A stretch of DNA of 21,711 bases from a virus. This document shows, piece after piece, positions 20,236-21,711 of this stretch. The DNA lies in the IMG/VR virus record IMGVR_UViG_3300023179_004965, positions 1 through 21,711 of that record; one strand, written 5' to 3'. The translations under genes were made by a program, and so were the position numbers. The first letter of the stretch is position 1, and each line of letters begins with the position of its first letter. Below the pieces are notes generated by a model. It saw only the letters and a list, made by a program, of their open reading frames with translations, had not been told where the DNA came from and ran no database searches.

Positions 20236-20258
20236 TTAAATATAAAATTTTATTTTAC
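20236..20258 (-). promoter_or_regulatory. Promoter-like element upstream of the HTH gene
   Basis: Minus strand GGTAAAATAAAATTTTA followed by TATTTAA, resembling the elements before polymerase, clamp and clamp loader, but about 26 bases before the ATG. This distance argues that the shared motif is a promoter and not a ribosome signal. The GGTAAAATAA part coincides with the last codons and stop of the HNH gene, so part of the match may be coding. Confidence 0.4.
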
Positions 20259-20687
20259 CCTCTCCAAATATTCTTTTATATCAATTCTACTTTTCTTTTC
20301 TTGATAATGAAAATCAGTATGACAATTTCGACATAACGGAATACATTTTTTAAGTTCTGTTTTTAAAGTTTCTAAAGTACAACTTTTATAATAAGGAATA
20401 GGATAATCTTTAGTATTAGGATTAATATGATGATAATCAATTAACCAATATCTTTTTTCTCCACATTTCTTACACCCGCAAATTGCTCTATGTTTATTTA
20501 TAAAGGTTTGACCTCTATCATAACATGCTTTATTAGATTTACGTTGGTATTTTTTATACTTATCTTTATTTTTTTCATTATGAATTTTATTATAGGCATG
20601 TTGACATAATTTACATTTACCAGCACCCTTATAAAATTCACTTATTGGTTTAATTTTATTACAATTAGGACATATTTTATTGCTCAT
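20250..20687 (-). CDS. HNH endonuclease with N-terminal zinc ribbon
   Basis: A 145-residue protein. It starts with CPNCNKIKPISEFYKGAGKC and CKLC, a zinc ribbon common in phage HNH proteins. The catalytic region has CGCKKCGEK, the IDYHHINPN segment with the general-base His pair, and LCRNCHTDFH, the closing zinc/His part of the HNH fold. It is probably a homing endonuclease inserted between queC and the HTH gene. I find no leftover of either neighbour next to it. Its promoter region contains an inverted repeat (20700-20732). Confidence 0.9.
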   Translation of the reverse strand: MSNKICPNCNKIKPISEFYKGAGKCKLCQHAYNKIHNEKNKDKYKKYQRKSNKACYDRGQTFINKHRAICGCKKCGEKRYWLIDYHHINPNTKDYPIPYYKSCTLETLKTELKKCIPLCRNCHTDFHYQEKKSRIDIKEYLERVK

Positions 20688-20699
20688 ATATTATATTTT

Positions 20700-20732
20700 G
20701 GATCCGGTAATAAATATATTAAAACCGGATCC
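20700..20732. repeat. Inverted repeat around a TATATTTA box
   Basis: GGATCCGGT and ACCGGATCC, a perfect nine-base inverted repeat separated by 15 bases that contain TATATTTA on the minus strand (20718-20711). It lies between queC and the HNH gene. There is no T-tract next to it, so it looks more like an operator or a recombination site than a terminator. Confidence 0.6.
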
Positions 20733-20740
20733 TAATATAA

Positions 20741-21628
20741 TTATTTATTATGTTCTTCTAGAACTTTTAAAACATAATCACGAACTACCTCCCAAGACAC
20801 AGGACCACTTAAATCAGCATAATTTACAGGATCAGGACGGCCGAGTTTAATAAATGCTTCAATACGTTCTACTGATGATGCTGATTTATAGTCTGAAAAC
20901 CATTCTACCCATCCTTGTCCTCCATCCATACTAAATTGCGTTTGCAATTTGATCGTGCCAATAGGAATTGGTTTGTAACTCGTATTAGTACGCTTATACA
21001 CTTCATCAAAATCAAGACCAAGTTTTTCACAACACTCTAATCCATCTTGCAATATACCAAATTTATCAGTAAGAAGATAAGGGGTATAAATTAATACTTT
21101 TTCAGCTTCCCAATTACCGATTCTAAATGCTTCCATATCAGCATCTCTAAACTCTTGACGGCAGTCAGGATAAATAGCGTGATCACCAGCGTGAATACCC
21201 ATTGCAATATAACACTGAGTATTGTTTTTATTAGCAATTGATAATGCTACTGCTTGGATAAGTGAACTGAAGATTTTGTTGCGATTAGGAACTACAGTCT
21301 CTTTCATATTATCCTGTTCGTAATGTCCTTCGGGTACTTCTTTACCGCCTTCTACAAGAGCGGAGTTTAGAAGGTTTTGCAATCCTTCAATCTTAATAAC
21401 TTGATGATCTACATAGAAAGGATAATCTATTGTTTTTTCTTTTTCATCAACAACAAACTGTCCGTTAATGTAGCTGATTAAACTCTGCGCTCTTTCAAGC
21501 TCTACTTTATGCTTTTGTCCATAATCAAAACTGAGGGCAGTAATTGCATAGTCGTTAGCCATTAAATGTAAAAGAAGGGTAGAACTATCCATACCTCCAC
21601 TTAATGATAATACTGCTTGTTTTTTCAT
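20741..21628 (-). CDS. queC: QueC-like 7-cyano-7-deazaguanine (preQ0) synthase
   Basis: A 295-residue PP-loop ATPase. LSLSGGMDSSTLLLHL (SGGMDSS at 10-16) is the ATP-binding loop; FDYGQKHKVEL, VVPNRNKIF, MGIHAGDH and YPDCRQEF are QueC hallmarks. QueC turns 7-carboxy-7-deazaguanine into preQ0. Odd: the C-terminal zinc motif of QueC (four Cys ahead of VERxEAF) is lost. In the matching stretch SDYKSASSVERIEAF the cysteine places are taken by Asp246, Ser249 and Ser252, and the upstream one by Ser217; about 20 extra residues lie between. The length exceeds the usual 220-230. So it may be a phage subtype with changed stability or chemistry. Its start overlaps the preceding stop (ATGA). Confidence 0.9.
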   Translation of the reverse strand: MKKQAVLSLSGGMDSSTLLLHLMANDYAITALSFDYGQKHKVELERAQSLISYINGQFVVDEKEKTIDYPFYVDHQVIKIEGLQNLLNSALVEGGKEVPEGHYEQDNMKETVVPNRNKIFSSLIQAVALSIANKNNTQCYIAMGIHAGDHAIYPDCRQEFRDADMEAFRIGNWEAEKVLIYTPYLLTDKFGILQDGLECCEKLGLDFDEVYKRTNTSYKPIPIGTIKLQTQFSMDGGQGWVEWFSDYKSASSVERIEAFIKLGRPDPVNYADLSGPVSWEVVRDYVLKVLEEHNK

Positions 21629-21711
21629 TTTATATAACTTTTAAACTTTTGTACGTTAAATTTAATATCTTCTATTTGCCCGCTCAAGTCTTTATCAAAG
21701 AAGTCTTCTAT
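21625..21711 (-). CDS. C-terminal end of an unidentified gene upstream of queC
   Basis: The last 28 codons of a gene that enters from beyond the right edge. The visible part (start IEDFFDKDLSGQIEDIKFNV, end FKSYIK) is helical and polar. Its TGA overlaps the queC ATG, so it is in the same operon. A QueD end cannot be recognised in it; the family is unknown. Confidence 0.55.
   Translation of the reverse strand: MEDFFDKDLSGQIEDIKFNVQKFKSYIK

Noticed and set aside
20211-20249. Possible leftover gene end next to the HNH gene
   Set aside because: Only an A/T-rich leader; no similarity to queC or HTH gene ends.

Overview
The window looks like part of the genome of a large, tailed, lytic-type bacteriophage with a T4-like replisome. 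It is very A+T-rich, and every protein gene and the one tRNA lie on the minus strand, so transcription runs from high to low coordinates. Genes are packed tightly, with many 1-, 4- or 8-base stop/start overlaps. Start codons are preceded by A-rich leaders and almost never by a Shine-Dalgarno sequence. That fits a Bacteroidota-type host, but the host is inferred, not shown.

In transcription order: the right part (21711-15886) carries a nucleobase-modification module (queC, queE, folE) with small zinc or membrane proteins and a YciA-like thioesterase. It is broken up by an HNH endonuclease, a GIY-YIG endonuclease and an unknown 151-residue ORF. QueC, QueE and FolE act in the GTP-to-preQ0 (7-deazaguanine) pathway; no QueD is visible here. 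The next block (15850-12263) holds a holin-like membrane protein, a dCTP-deaminase/dUTPase-fold protein, two glycosyltransferases and a Gly-rich, probably virion-associated protein. Then come family B DNA polymerase, sliding clamp, Hsp20, GroES, GroEL, an odd tRNA-Leu-like gene and small cysteine-motif proteins. The left part (5355-1) has the clamp-loader ATPase, a probable clamp-loader small subunit separated from it by two small genes and a GIY-YIG endonuclease, a MazG-like protein, a Cas4/RecB-type nuclease, a short adenylosuccinate-synthetase-like enzyme (PurA/PurZ family), a ribbon-helix-helix protein and the start of another glycosyltransferase.

The most interesting points are these. 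(1) Two insertion scars have the same logic: beyond the GIY-YIG gene next to queE lies a diverged leftover of the queE 5' end, and beyond the 151-residue ORF next to folE lies a diverged leftover of the folE 3' end. The second implies that the unknown ORF is a mobile gene of unrecognised type. (2) A PurA/PurZ-family enzyme, a MazG-like protein and a deazaguanine module occur together, raising the question of whether both purines of this phage's DNA are altered. (3) QueC has lost its zinc-binding cysteines. (4) A near-identical 31-base element sits at the start codons of clamp loader, clamp and polymerase. (5) A 16-17-base element occurs in opposite orientations upstream of hsp20 and upstream of the groES-groEL unit.
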